7,116 nt of DNA. Origin: an uncultured Coriobacteriales bacterium (GTDB lineage Bacteria > Actinomycetota > Coriobacteriia > Coriobacteriales > UMGS124). Below, piece by piece: positions 1 to 5,483 of the stretch. The stretch is taken from positions 1 through 7,116 of the forward strand of contig CABQHM010000101.1 in NCBI GenBank assembly GCA_902464015.1, written 5' to 3'. Below the pieces are notes generated by a model. It was not told the origin of the DNA and made no database searches. It saw only the letters and a list, made by a program, of their open reading frames with translations. Position 1 is the stretch's first letter; every line of letters starts with the position of its first letter. A program made the position numbers and the translations under genes.

Positions 1-397
1 GGGCCGATGCGGGTCTTCGTTCGGTTAAAAGCTCTACATCGCGTGTGCGCACAGGCTGCTCCGTGTGTGCGGGGGCATATCCTGCGTGCAGACCATGCTG
101 TATGTATGGGGCATGCCGTCCGGGCAAGCCATCCTGGAAGCGCGGGCCTGCTGTTCGGGGGCTTCTGCTGCGCTTGGTCGTGTGCCGATGATTCGGGCGG
201 GCGGCTTGAGCCCGAGGGCGCTAGGTTTCCTGTTTGAGGTGCTTTTCTCACGCCTGCCTGCTGTTTTGGACCCCTGGCCCTGCGCGGGTGTTTGTGCTTG
301 CCGGCACATGTGCCATACTGGGACGACTGGATTCTCGGCGCTGCGTATGGGGTGCCGACGATACGCAAGGCAGACGACAAGGAAGCATGGAGCAACC
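1..397. other. Non-coding upstream region with small dyads
   Basis: No gene can be supported here. Open frames exist, including one continuous with the downstream gene from position 65. Their translations are rich in Cys, Arg and Ala and poor in acidic residues, unlike the real proteins of this window, and they lack a convincing ribosome binding site. Visible structure: a 10-bp palindrome TGTGCGCACA at 44-53; a TCGGGC/GCCCGA hairpin at 193-215 with no real U-tract, which could be the end of an upstream transcript; and a palindrome at 303-314 described separately. Confidence 0.6.
303..314. promoter_or_regulatory. Perfect 12-bp palindrome in a possible promoter
   Basis: GGCACATGTGCC is a perfect 12-bp palindrome about 85 bp upstream of the ATG at 398. 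It lies between a weak -35-like TTGTGC (292-297) and a -10-like CATACT (314-319), which are 16 bp apart. This could be an operator within the promoter spacer of the hypothetical gene. Both promoter hexamers are poor matches (3/6 and 4/6), so the promoter is only a suggestion. A chance palindrome of this size is possible in GC-rich DNA. Confidence 0.3.
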
Positions 398-1546
398 ATG
401 AGCGCACAAACGAACAAGTCCAAGAGCAAGAAGCGTGCGGCGAGCCCGCTGGTTTCCGGGGCGCGCCCCGAGATCAGCCTGACTCCCGTGTTCGCCTATT
501 TCGCCCAGGGTGCAGGCGGCGCCCCCGACATTGTGCGTACGGCCTATGCCCAGTTCTCCAAGGCGCTCGGCTTGAACGAGGGTACTCTTGGCGTTGGCGT
601 GCAGCGTGCCTTTACGACGTGGTTCGTGCTTGAGTACCGCCTGGCAAGTGGGAAGACGCCGCTTGAGCACTACGCGCTGTGCGCCCCGCGCCGCACCGAG
701 CTGGAGCGCGCGCAGGCTGAGACGCTGCGCCAGGTTGCGGCCACCCAGCGTTTTGGCCTGTTCTGGGTGCGTGCAGCCGACAAGCTCGCAGGCACGCTGG
801 AGCTGGAAGACGCGCACGATGGCACCATGTACACGGTGCACGACCGCGCCCGTGCGGCCGAGGTCGCCGAGGCTCCTGGCTTCGTGCGTTCCCTTGTCGA
901 GGAGGGCAAGACGAACCTGCTGGTAGCTCATGTGGCCGAGGTTGCAGGCGAGTGGCGCTTGCCGGCGGGCGTGCTTGCGCTTCGCTACGACTTGGATGAG
1001 GAAGCGTTCGCGTCTTCGTTCAAGCGCACGTGGGACATGGGCCAGCAGATCGGGTATCTGGACATGGCTCTTGTCGAGCTCGGTGGCACGGGCGTCTCTT
1101 CTGCCCAGCCCGATGCGGCCGCGCCGTTCGAGGTGGATGCCACGCAGTTTGCGTGCGTGGATTGCGAGCCCGAGCCTTCTCCCGCGCGCCCGGCTCCGCG
1201 CGTCGTGCTTGACGGCCCGGCGTCGGAAGTGCCCGGCATGACGGTTGCGCCCGAGCGTCGCGAAGGTGCCCTGATGGACGCCGCTCGCCTCTACGGTTTG
1301 CTTGCGCGCGACTTCTCCCTGTCTCCTACCTGGGCAGATGTCATCGAGACAGTGCGTACGCGCAAGGATAACGAGGAAGCGGCCGATGTGGTGCGCAACC
1401 TGTTTGGCCTGAACGCCGAGGCTCTCAACTCGCTTGACGATGCTGCCTTCCAGGACATGCTCTACTGCATCATCCTGGCTTGGAACCTGCTGCCCCACGA
1501 CGTCTTCGACGGCAAGTCCCCCGCCGAGATTTACAACGGCCGATAA
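398..1546 (+). CDS. Protein of unknown function, SEC-C-protein-like module
   Basis: This gene encodes 382 residues. The start at 398 is chosen because GGAG at 389-392 (5 bp spacing) and AAGGAAG at 379-385 precede it, and the in-frame extension back to 65 has non-coding composition. The N-terminus is a basic tail (Lys/Ser-rich, residues 6-15). Residues 70-92 read WFVLEYRLASGKTPLEHY and residues 119-195 read roughly GLFWV...LELEDAHDGTMYTVHD...LLVAHV...GEWRLPAGVL. This order resembles, from memory, a module found in bacterial SEC-C-motif and related uncharacterised proteins. No SEC-C cysteine cluster is visible; only C253/C256 occur as a pair. Residues 240-290 are Pro/Ala-rich and probably a linker. 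The helical C-terminus (295-382) ends AWNLLPHDVFDGKSPAEI, similar to a short motif in several unrelated bacterial families. No signal peptide or membrane segment is seen, so it is probably cytoplasmic. The function is not known and family placement is tentative; that it is coding is likely. Confidence 0.82.
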   Translation: MSAQTNKSKSKKRAASPLVSGARPEISLTPVFAYFAQGAGGAPDIVRTAYAQFSKALGLNEGTLGVGVQRAFTTWFVLEYRLASGKTPLEHYALCAPRRTELERAQAETLRQVAATQRFGLFWVRAADKLAGTLELEDAHDGTMYTVHDRARAAEVAEAPGFVRSLVEEGKTNLLVAHVAEVAGEWRLPAGVLALRYDLDEEAFASSFKRTWDMGQQIGYLDMALVELGGTGVSSAQPDAAAPFEVDATQFACVDCEPEPSPARPAPRVVLDGPASEVPGMTVAPERREGALMDAARLYGLLARDFSLSPTWADVIETVRTRKDNEEAADVVRNLFGLNAEALNSLDDAAFQDMLYCIILAWNLLPHDVFDGKSPAEIYNGR

Positions 1547-1566
1547 GCGCCGCGCGGACGGCGCTT
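1545..1566 (+). repeat. GC-rich hairpin overlapping the stop codon
   Basis: Arms AAGCGCCG (1545-1552) and CGGCGCTT (1559-1566) are perfectly complementary over 8 bp, with a 6-nt loop. The left arm contains the last two bases of the TAA stop codon of the upstream gene. No U-tract follows, so it is not a standard intrinsic terminator. It could protect the mRNA 3' end or assist the larger hairpin downstream. Confidence 0.5.
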
Positions 1567-1597
1567 GGGGCAAGGCTCGCGGGACAACGCGTAAAAC

Positions 1598-1643
1598 TCA
1601 GCCCCCGGTGACAACGCTTGCGAGCGAGGTCGCCGGGGGCTGA
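1598..1643. terminator. Probable bidirectional terminator hairpin
   Basis: A 15-bp stem is formed by 1598-1612 (TCAGCCCCCGGTGAC) and 1629-1643 (GTCGCCGGGGGCTGA), with one U-G pair in the RNA. The 16-nt loop contains a second small stem, CGCT/AGCG. An A-rich stretch (GTAAAAC) lies on the left and ATTGCGTTT on the right, so there are weak U-tracts for both strands. It sits between two convergent genes, ending at 1546 and 1681, where a shared terminator is expected. Confidence 0.75.
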
Positions 1644-1680
1644 TTGCGTTTGAGGGACGCGAGCTGTGGGCCGCGCGTCT

Positions 1681-2457
1681 TTAGTACGACACCTGGCAGG
1701 GAAGGCCGAGCGCGCGCACGCGTTCGGCGATGGCGTCGAGCACCTCGGCCGGGGCCTTCTCGAGGCCCTGGGCGGGTGTGGGACGGTCGATGGTGTAGAT
1801 GGTGACCGCCTGCGGTGCGATGCGCTTGAGCGCCTCCAGCCAGGGGGCAACGTACTCATCGCCGGTGTTGTCGCAGGTCCTGCCCTCATACGAGCCGCGT
1901 AGGAAGATGGTTTGCACGATGACGTGGCCCTTGTAGGAGGCAAGCGTCTCAACCTGGTGTTCCACGTCGTAGGGACAGCACGGGCGGTCGAGGAACTCGA
2001 TGAAGTCGGGGTCCACGGTGTCGAGCTTGAGGATGTTGTCGTCCACAAGCATGAGCGCCTCGCGCACGGCGGGGCGGTCGGCCATGGTGGCGTTGGAGAG
2101 CACGGCAACCTTGCAGCCAGGGGCGTACTGGTCGCGCAGGCGCACCGTGGCGCGCACTGCCTCGGGGAACGAGGGCGCCGCCGTGGGTTCGCCGTTGCCG
2201 GAGAACGTGATGACGTCGGGCAACACGCCGGCCCCGCTCATCTCGCGCAGCTTCGCCTCGAGGGCCGCCTCGTATTCCTCGGCGCTCACGCAGCCCTCAT
2301 GGGTGCGGCGCTCGGCGTTGAAGCCATCCTCGCAGTACAGGCAGTCGAACGTGCAGATCTTGCCCGACGCCGGCATGAGGTTGACGCCCAGAGACACTCC
2401 CAGGCGACGGCTGTGGATAGGCCCGTACACGGGACCGGGGTGCAACTTCGTAGGCAT
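1681..2457 (-). CDS. Radical SAM protein, COG0731-like
   Basis: This 258-residue protein has the radical SAM cluster motif CxxxCxxC at C35, C39 and C42 (CTFDCLYC), which binds a [4Fe-4S] cluster that reductively cleaves S-adenosylmethionine. The N-terminus, GPVYGPIHSRRLGVSLGVNLMP (residues 8-29, split here as GPVYGPIHSRR + LGVSLGVNLMP), is typical of the COG0731 group, related to the wyosine-tRNA enzyme family. Further family features are FSGNGEPT (85-92, the GGE-like SAM-binding motif), LSNAT (120-124), KLD (144-146) and the RP of YTIDRPTP (221-228). The length is close to that usual for the bacterial members, and the C-terminus looks complete. The ATG is preceded by AGAGGAA (2470-2464) at 6 bp spacing. 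The substrate is unknown: bacterial members are not known to make wyosine, so TYW1 function should not be transferred. It appears monocistronic, convergent with the gene at 398-1546. Confidence 0.92.
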   Translation of the reverse strand: MPTKLHPGPVYGPIHSRRLGVSLGVNLMPASGKICTFDCLYCEDGFNAERRTHEGCVSAEEYEAALEAKLREMSGAGVLPDVITFSGNGEPTAAPSFPEAVRATVRLRDQYAPGCKVAVLSNATMADRPAVREALMLVDDNILKLDTVDPDFIEFLDRPCCPYDVEHQVETLASYKGHVIVQTIFLRGSYEGRTCDNTGDEYVAPWLEALKRIAPQAVTIYTIDRPTPAQGLEKAPAEVLDAIAERVRALGLPCQVSY

Positions 2458-2505
2458 GGCGGCTTCCTCTCTTCAGACGCAAACTGCCTGCATGGTAGCG
2501 CACAC

Positions 2506-2522
2506 GCGGGCTCGCGGCCCGC
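2506..2522. repeat. Small GC hairpin upstream of the radical SAM gene
   Basis: GCGGGC (2506-2511) and GCCCGC (2517-2522) are complementary around a 5-nt loop. The flanking CACAC (2501-2505) and GTGTG (2528-2532) extend the dyad with a bulge. It lies about 50-65 bp upstream of the radical SAM ATG, so it could be an operator or part of the 5' leader. Nothing more specific can be said. Confidence 0.35.
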
Positions 2523-2559
2523 ACGTTGTGTGAAAGTTGGCGGACGTCATGCTGCAGGG

Positions 2560-2770
2560 GAGATGTTTCCGCAAAACCGGGGTTCTCCAGCCGCGCCCGA
2601 GGGTGTTGCGGGGGCTGTAGCGCGACTGAGTATGGCCGGTCAATCCAACGCGACAACAAAATGTCTGGTAGGACGTTTGCTCTGTTTTGCGTGCGGCATA
2701 CCGGGCGGGTGATTGCCTTTCACTGCTCGCCCGAAGCGGCTGGAGAACCCCCAAAACGCGGAAGCATCTC
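2560..2770. repeat. 211-bp segment bounded by 35-bp inverted repeats
   Basis: The left arm is 2560-2594 (begins GAGATGTTTCCGC, ends TTCTCCAGCCGC). The right arm is 2736-2770 (begins GCGGCTGGAGAA, ends GCGGAAGCATCTC). Aligned as inverted repeats they match at 28 of 29 positions outside a 6-bp core, and at none of the six core positions (2573-2578 against 2752-2757). In both arms the plus strand reads CAAAAC at the core, so the cores are in direct orientation while the flanks are inverted. The 141-bp interior has no plausible gene. This could be a MITE-like non-autonomous element, a remnant of one, or a pair of intergenic repeat units. No clear target-site duplication flanks it, and T6 follows at 2774-2779. 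Confidence 0.7.
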
Positions 2771-2868
2771 GACTTTTTTACCCCCGAGGCGGTTTTGAGC
2801 AGCCGTCCTCGCGCCGAAGGGGAGAAGAGAACGCAAGCTCAGTGCAAGCAGCTTGGTCTTGCTGGATT

Positions 2869-2959
2869 AACTTCCCCTCAACGGCGAGAAGTTTGTGCGT
2901 CAACTTCTCGTCAGTGACGAGAAGTTTTGGCTGTAACTTCTCCTCGACGGCGAGAAGTT
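2869..2959. repeat. Three 25-bp palindromes with a 33-bp period
   Basis: Units lie at 2869-2893, 2902-2926 and 2935-2959, separated by 8-bp spacers of unrelated sequence (TGTGCGTC, TTGGCTGT), so the period is exactly 33 bp. Each unit begins AACTTC and ends GAAGTT. The middle unit is a perfect palindrome with 12-bp arms (AACTTCTCGTCA / TGACGAGAAGTT) around one central G. The outer two units have arms of 6 and 8 bp before the first mismatch. A 33-bp period is about three helical turns, placing the units on one face of the DNA. The array ends 45 bp before the ATPase ATG, suggesting a multi-site operator for that gene. Alternatives are three RNA hairpins in a leader, or a repeat family spread in the genome. 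It is too short and too palindromic, and has too short spacers, to be a CRISPR array. Confidence 0.85.
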
Positions 2960-2989
2960 GTAGACTATCGTGATGTATATGTACATGCG

Positions 2990-2998
2990 AGGGGGGAG
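2990..2998 (+). promoter_or_regulatory. Strong ribosome binding site of the ATPase gene
   Basis: AGGGGGGAG lies 6 bp before the ATG at 3005. It fixes the start there, rather than at the in-frame upstream codon at 2927, which lies at the end of the palindrome array and has no such site. Confidence 0.8.
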
Positions 2999-3004
2999 CG
3001 GAGT

Positions 3005-4378
3005 ATGGCGCCTACACTTCAAGACTATGCAGCGCTCGTGCAGGAGGCGAGGGAATTTGAGCTGCCTGTTTTGTCGCGCCGGTCTGACATTATGGGACCG
3101 CTGCCTGCGCCTGCCGTATTCAACCTCGTTCATATCATTACGGGAATCAGGCGTTGCGGAAAGACGTTTTATGCCTTCCAGCTTATGAGCGACTTGCTCC
3201 GCAGTGGCGTGCCTCGCGACCGCATGTTCTATTTCAACTTTGCCGACGATCGTCTCAAGCCCGCTCCGGCATCGCTGCTCAACGACATTCTCGAAGAATA
3301 CTGGCGCCAGGTGCCGCAGGCTCGTCGAGAGGGTACGTATCTATTCTTGGACGAAGTGCAGGAAGCTGATAACTGGCAGGGCTTTTGTCAGCGTGTGGCT
3401 GAGCACGAACGTGTGACGCTCGTCATTACCGGGTCATCTTCCAAGTTGTCATCCGATGAGATCGCGACGTCGTTTCGCGGCCGTTCTCAGGAGCACCCGA
3501 TGTTCCCCTTGTCATTCCGCGAGTTTTGCGAGTTCAAGGGACTTGTTGTGCCAGAGGCGGATGAGATCCGTCATGCCGGGACGGTTTCGCCTCAGGTTCG
3601 TACGCAGCTGGAGGCATCGTTCGATGAGTATTTGACCCGCGGGGGCTTCCCGGGTGTTCAAAAACTGTCTGACCCCGATTGCATCTCGATGCTCCAGGCG
3701 TACATGCGTGACGTGGTGGCGCGCGACGTCGTTGAGCGTTATGGCCGCCTCGACATCTCTCTGGTCAATCAGGTCGCGTTATTCGGCTTGCGCAATACAG
3801 CGTGTGATTTGTCTATAAACAAGCTGGTAGAAGGCCTGCGCTCTGTTGGATATAAAACTTCTTGGGATACGATTAACGAAGTGGTGCGGCTCTTTTGCCA
3901 GGCACATTTGTTTAGCCTGTTGCCTGAGTACTCGGTGGCGCTTTCGCCTGATTCAACTCAAGTCCAGAAGGTGTATGCAATCGATCCGGGCATGGCCTAT
4001 GCCACTGCGCGGGCGAATCAGCAGGATATTGGCAAACGCCTTGAGACGGCGATATATATTGAACTGATGCGCCGCATGGCTGGCAGCCGGGTGGAAGCTG
4101 TCACATCGTATACGGTGCCGTCCGCGAAAAAGGAGAAGGTCGACTTCCTCGTTGGGGACGCCCTGGCGCTGGAGCCGTACGCTTTGTACCAGGTAACAGT
4201 GGACATGACCGCCGAGAAAACGCGCCGCCGGGAATTGGGGTCCCTGGAGGCGGCCATGCTGAAGACGGGAATCTCGAATGGGACGGTGATAACCCTGCGT
4301 GAAGAGGGGAGCGCGCAGGTCGCTGGCGGGCAGATTGCTATCATCCCTGCCTGGAAATGGGCGTTGTTGGGGGTGTAG
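3005..4378 (+). CDS. ATP-binding protein, AAA_14 and DUF4143 type
   Basis: This gene encodes 457 residues, the usual length for this family. The ATPase domain has a Walker A motif ITGIRRCGKT (45-54, catalytic-site K53), a Walker B motif YLFLDEVQ (112-119, D116/E117), a sensor-like stretch LVITGSSSKL (139-148) and an RGR (158-160) that may act as arginine finger. Middle residues 205-310 are helical and resemble the region linking ATPase and C-terminal domain. The C-terminal DUF4143 part has a PD-(D/E)XK-like arrangement: E347 in LETAIYIEL, D380 in EKVDFLV, then YQVTVD (395-400). The last motif has Q-V-T where a canonical nuclease has E-x-K, so cutting activity is doubtful; this Q-V form is, from memory, common in the family. 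The cellular role is unknown. Codon use is less GC-biased than in hcp or the radical SAM gene (for example TATAAAACTTCTTGG near 3850), suggesting acquisition by transfer. It stands alone, with a palindrome array directly upstream. Confidence 0.93.
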   Translation: MAPTLQDYAALVQEAREFELPVLSRRSDIMGPLPAPAVFNLVHIITGIRRCGKTFYAFQLMSDLLRSGVPRDRMFYFNFADDRLKPAPASLLNDILEEYWRQVPQARREGTYLFLDEVQEADNWQGFCQRVAEHERVTLVITGSSSKLSSDEIATSFRGRSQEHPMFPLSFREFCEFKGLVVPEADEIRHAGTVSPQVRTQLEASFDEYLTRGGFPGVQKLSDPDCISMLQAYMRDVVARDVVERYGRLDISLVNQVALFGLRNTACDLSINKLVEGLRSVGYKTSWDTINEVVRLFCQAHLFSLLPEYSVALSPDSTQVQKVYAIDPGMAYATARANQQDIGKRLETAIYIELMRRMAGSRVEAVTSYTVPSAKKEKVDFLVGDALALEPYALYQVTVDMTAEKTRRRELGSLEAAMLKTGISNGTVITLREEGSAQVAGGQIAIIPAWKWALLGV

Positions 4379-4535
4379 GCAGGTGCCCGCCCGGCTAGCT
4401 TGCGTGCCTGGGCTCTTCGCAGCCGGGGTCATTGTCAGAACCGGCCGAGCTTGTGTTCGGCCTAGCTGCCTGCGTGCTTTCTTTGCGGCCTGACTCACGG
4501 CTGAGCCGACCGAGTTTGCGCCCGACCCTGTTTGC
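4379..4535. other. Convergent intergenic junction
   Basis: This 157-bp gap separates the ATPase stop from the regulator stop on the opposite strand. The clearest dyad is GGCCGA (4443-4448) with TCGGCC (4457-4462) around an 8-nt loop; a shorter one is CGGCT-G-AGCCG near 4498-4508. CTAGCT with nearby TGCGTGC occurs twice (from 4395 and from 4462), perhaps an old duplication. None has a clear U-tract, so a terminator is likely but not identified with confidence. Confidence 0.4.
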
Positions 4536-5252
4536 TTACTTGCTTGCGTTCTTCCCCACGAACCAGAAGTTGTCGTGGTCGAAGTCGATGAGGCCGTCTT
4601 TCTTCATGCGGTTGAGCTCGCTGGAGAGGGCGCTGCGGTCCACGCACAGGTAGTCGGCGAGCTGCTGGCGAGAGTAGGGAACGGTGAAGACGCCCTGCTC
4701 ATCGCCGTGGCGGGCCTTTTGGGTGGAGAGATAGCTCATGAGACGGCCGCGGATCGTGCGCGGCGTGACGTCGGCGATCTTGCGGGAAAGGGCCAGGTTG
4801 CGCTGGGCGAGAGCGCTGAAGAGGTTGCGCACGAGGCGCGAGTGATACGAGCAGGCAGTGGGGCAGGTGCACAGGATGCGCTCGAAGTCGATGAGGGTCA
4901 CCGTGGAGTCGACGGCCGCGACGACGTCGACGTCGACCGTCATGCCGGTTGCGGCGAAGGCCTCGGCGAACACGTCGCCTGCGCCCGCGCTTCCCAGAAT
5001 GGAGCGGTTGCCTAGGGCGTCGGTGCGCTCGGTGATGATGCGGCCGTCCATGACGAACCCGATGCAGCGCACGTTGTCGCCGCGGCGCACGATGTACTCG
5101 CCTTTGCCGTAGGAGCGCTCCTGGGCCCCAAGGCACCCGAGAACCTTTTCGCAGTCTTGCGGGGCGATGCCTCGAAAGAGCGCGCCGCGCTTGTACTGCT
5201 CGCCGCGGTCGGGCAAGGTGTCGGAGATGGCCATGCGACTGCACTGCGCCAT
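4536..5252 (-). CDS. Crp/Fnr-family regulator, HcpR-like by context
   Basis: This 238-residue protein has the normal Crp/Fnr length. Residues 24-125 form the cyclic-nucleotide-binding-type beta barrel (for example YGKGEYIVRRGDNVRCIGFVMDGRI, seen in parts at 48-72, and AGDVFAE at 91-97). Residues 135-178 are the dimer helix and hinge. The C-terminal winged helix-turn-helix is YSRQQLADYLCVDRSALSSE (193-212), with recognition helix near 204-216. C128-x-C130-x3-C134 lies just before the dimer helix and could bind a metal, heme or cluster, but its arrangement is not that of the N-terminal Fnr cluster. The start at 5252 is preferred over the next ATG (5234) because AGG lies 5 bp before it. The gene is divergent from hcp, and matching dyads lie between them, so it probably controls hcp and perhaps itself. 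HcpR in other anaerobes has this role; assignment here is inference. Confidence 0.93.
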   Translation of the reverse strand: MAQCSRMAISDTLPDRGEQYKRGALFRGIAPQDCEKVLGCLGAQERSYGKGEYIVRRGDNVRCIGFVMDGRIITERTDALGNRSILGSAGAGDVFAEAFAATGMTVDVDVVAAVDSTVTLIDFERILCTCPTACSYHSRLVRNLFSALAQRNLALSRKIADVTPRTIRGRLMSYLSTQKARHGDEQGVFTVPYSRQQLADYLCVDRSALSSELNRMKKDGLIDFDHDNFWFVGKNASK

Positions 5253-5306
5253 GAAAGCCTGCTTTCGGTCGTGGGGCCCAAGCGTGGGCCGCCGATATTG
5301 CCTCGC

Positions 5307-5336
5307 ACTATAGCGGTGCGTCACAGTAAGTTGCAA
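5307..5336 (-). promoter_or_regulatory. Putative promoter of the regulator gene
   Basis: Read on the minus strand, -35 TTGCAA (5336-5331) and -10 TATAGT (5312-5307) are separated by 18 bp. The -10 matches consensus at 5 of 6 positions, the -35 at 4 of 6. The expected start near 5300 gives a leader of about 48 nt. The -35 lies inside the dyad at 5329-5344, which would suit autoregulation. Confidence 0.45.
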
Positions 5337-5344
5337 TATCAACA
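5329..5344. promoter_or_regulatory. Putative Crp/Fnr site near the regulator
   Basis: AGTTG-CAATAT-CAACA matches the TGTTG-N6-CAACA pattern of the stronger site at 5404-5419 at 9 of 10 positions. It overlaps the proposed -35 of the regulator gene, which would favour autorepression if bound. GATATTGC at 5294-5301 mirrors part of it and may be an additional half-site. Confidence 0.45.
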
Positions 5345-5387
5345 TTCATTTCGCATAACGCCTTGTATTTTGCCATTGTGAAGAGAC

Positions 5388-5403
5388 TGTTTGCAATATT
5401 ACA
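5388..5403. promoter_or_regulatory. Weaker tandem Crp/Fnr-like site
   Basis: TGTTT-GCAATA-TTACA matches the TGTTG-N6-CAACA pattern at 7 of 10 positions and abuts the strong dyad at 5404. It contains TTGCAATAT, repeated exactly 60 bp upstream at 5331-5339. It may be a secondary site, or only AT-rich promoter sequence. Confidence 0.25.
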
Positions 5404-5419
5404 TGTTGTACTTACAACA
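5404..5419. promoter_or_regulatory. 16-bp operator dyad for hcp
   Basis: TGTTGTA-CT-TACAACA is a perfect palindrome with 7-bp arms. Read as TGTTG-N6-CAACA it has the same geometry as the Crp core TGTGA-N6-TCACA. Its centre is at 5411.5, which is -41.5 from the start point predicted from the -10 at 5441-5446. That is the classical class II activator position, so the divergent Crp/Fnr protein is the obvious candidate to bind it. Confidence 0.65.
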
Positions 5420-5446
5420 GACAGGTCCAGCTGGCCTCAGTATTCT
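5418..5446 (+). promoter_or_regulatory. Putative hcp promoter
   Basis: -35 CAGACA (5418-5423) and -10 TATTCT (5441-5446) are spaced 17 bp, each matching consensus at 4 of 6 positions. A weak promoter is expected where an activator supplies the missing contacts. The start point would be near 5453, giving a leader of about 31 nt. Confidence 0.45.
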
Positions 5447-5472
5447 GGGCGCGTTGTGTTTCGATTAGGACT

Positions 5473-5478
5473 GGGAGG
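5473..5478 (+). promoter_or_regulatory. Ribosome binding site of hcp
   Basis: GGGAGG lies 5 bp before the ATG at 5484. This favours that start over the ATG at 5496, where the family-typical MFCFQC begins but no comparable site exists. The protein therefore carries four extra residues, MGCG. Confidence 0.75.
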
Positions 5479-5483
5479 CCATC

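Larger units (their letters stand above)
2458..3004. other. Long intergenic region with repeats, no gene
   Basis: This 547-bp gap separates the divergent radical SAM and ATPase genes. Short open frames run through it on both strands, but their translations simply mirror the nucleotide repeats. For example, the 33-bp period gives an 11-residue pattern NFSSTARS in one plus frame, and related patterns appear on the minus strand. They have no good start signals. The region should hold both promoters; I could not identify a convincing -10/-35 pair for either. The repeats are listed separately. Confidence 0.7.

Noticed and set aside
65..397. In-frame N-terminal extension of the gene starting at 398
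   Set aside because: The extra 111 residues are Cys/Ala/Arg-rich with almost no acidic residues, unlike the rest of the protein, and a good start signal is present at 398.
1912..2712. Long plus-strand open frame opposite the radical SAM gene
   Set aside because: It is antisense to a gene with clear family motifs; its length reflects GC-rich codon structure on the other strand.
2774..2779. T6 run after the right inverted repeat as an intrinsic terminator
   Set aside because: No local GC-rich stem precedes it; the only pairing partner is more than 140 bp away.
2805..2829. Possible fourth, degenerate unit of the palindrome array (GGGGAGAAG at 2819-2827)
   Set aside because: Only one half resembles the unit, and it is out of the 33-bp phase.
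2869..2959. Miniature CRISPR array
   Set aside because: Spacers are only 8 bp, the units are palindromes of varying quality, and no cas gene is present.
2713..2973. 86-residue plus-strand open frame with 11-residue repeats ending in the palindrome array
   Set aside because: It starts with TTG with no real ribosome binding site, and its periodicity is explained by the 33-bp nucleotide repeat, which gives repeats in other frames and on the other strand too.
5253..5345. 31-residue N-terminal extension of the Crp/Fnr regulator
   Set aside because: It would place coding sequence over the promoter and operator dyads, and the family length is met with the start at 5252.
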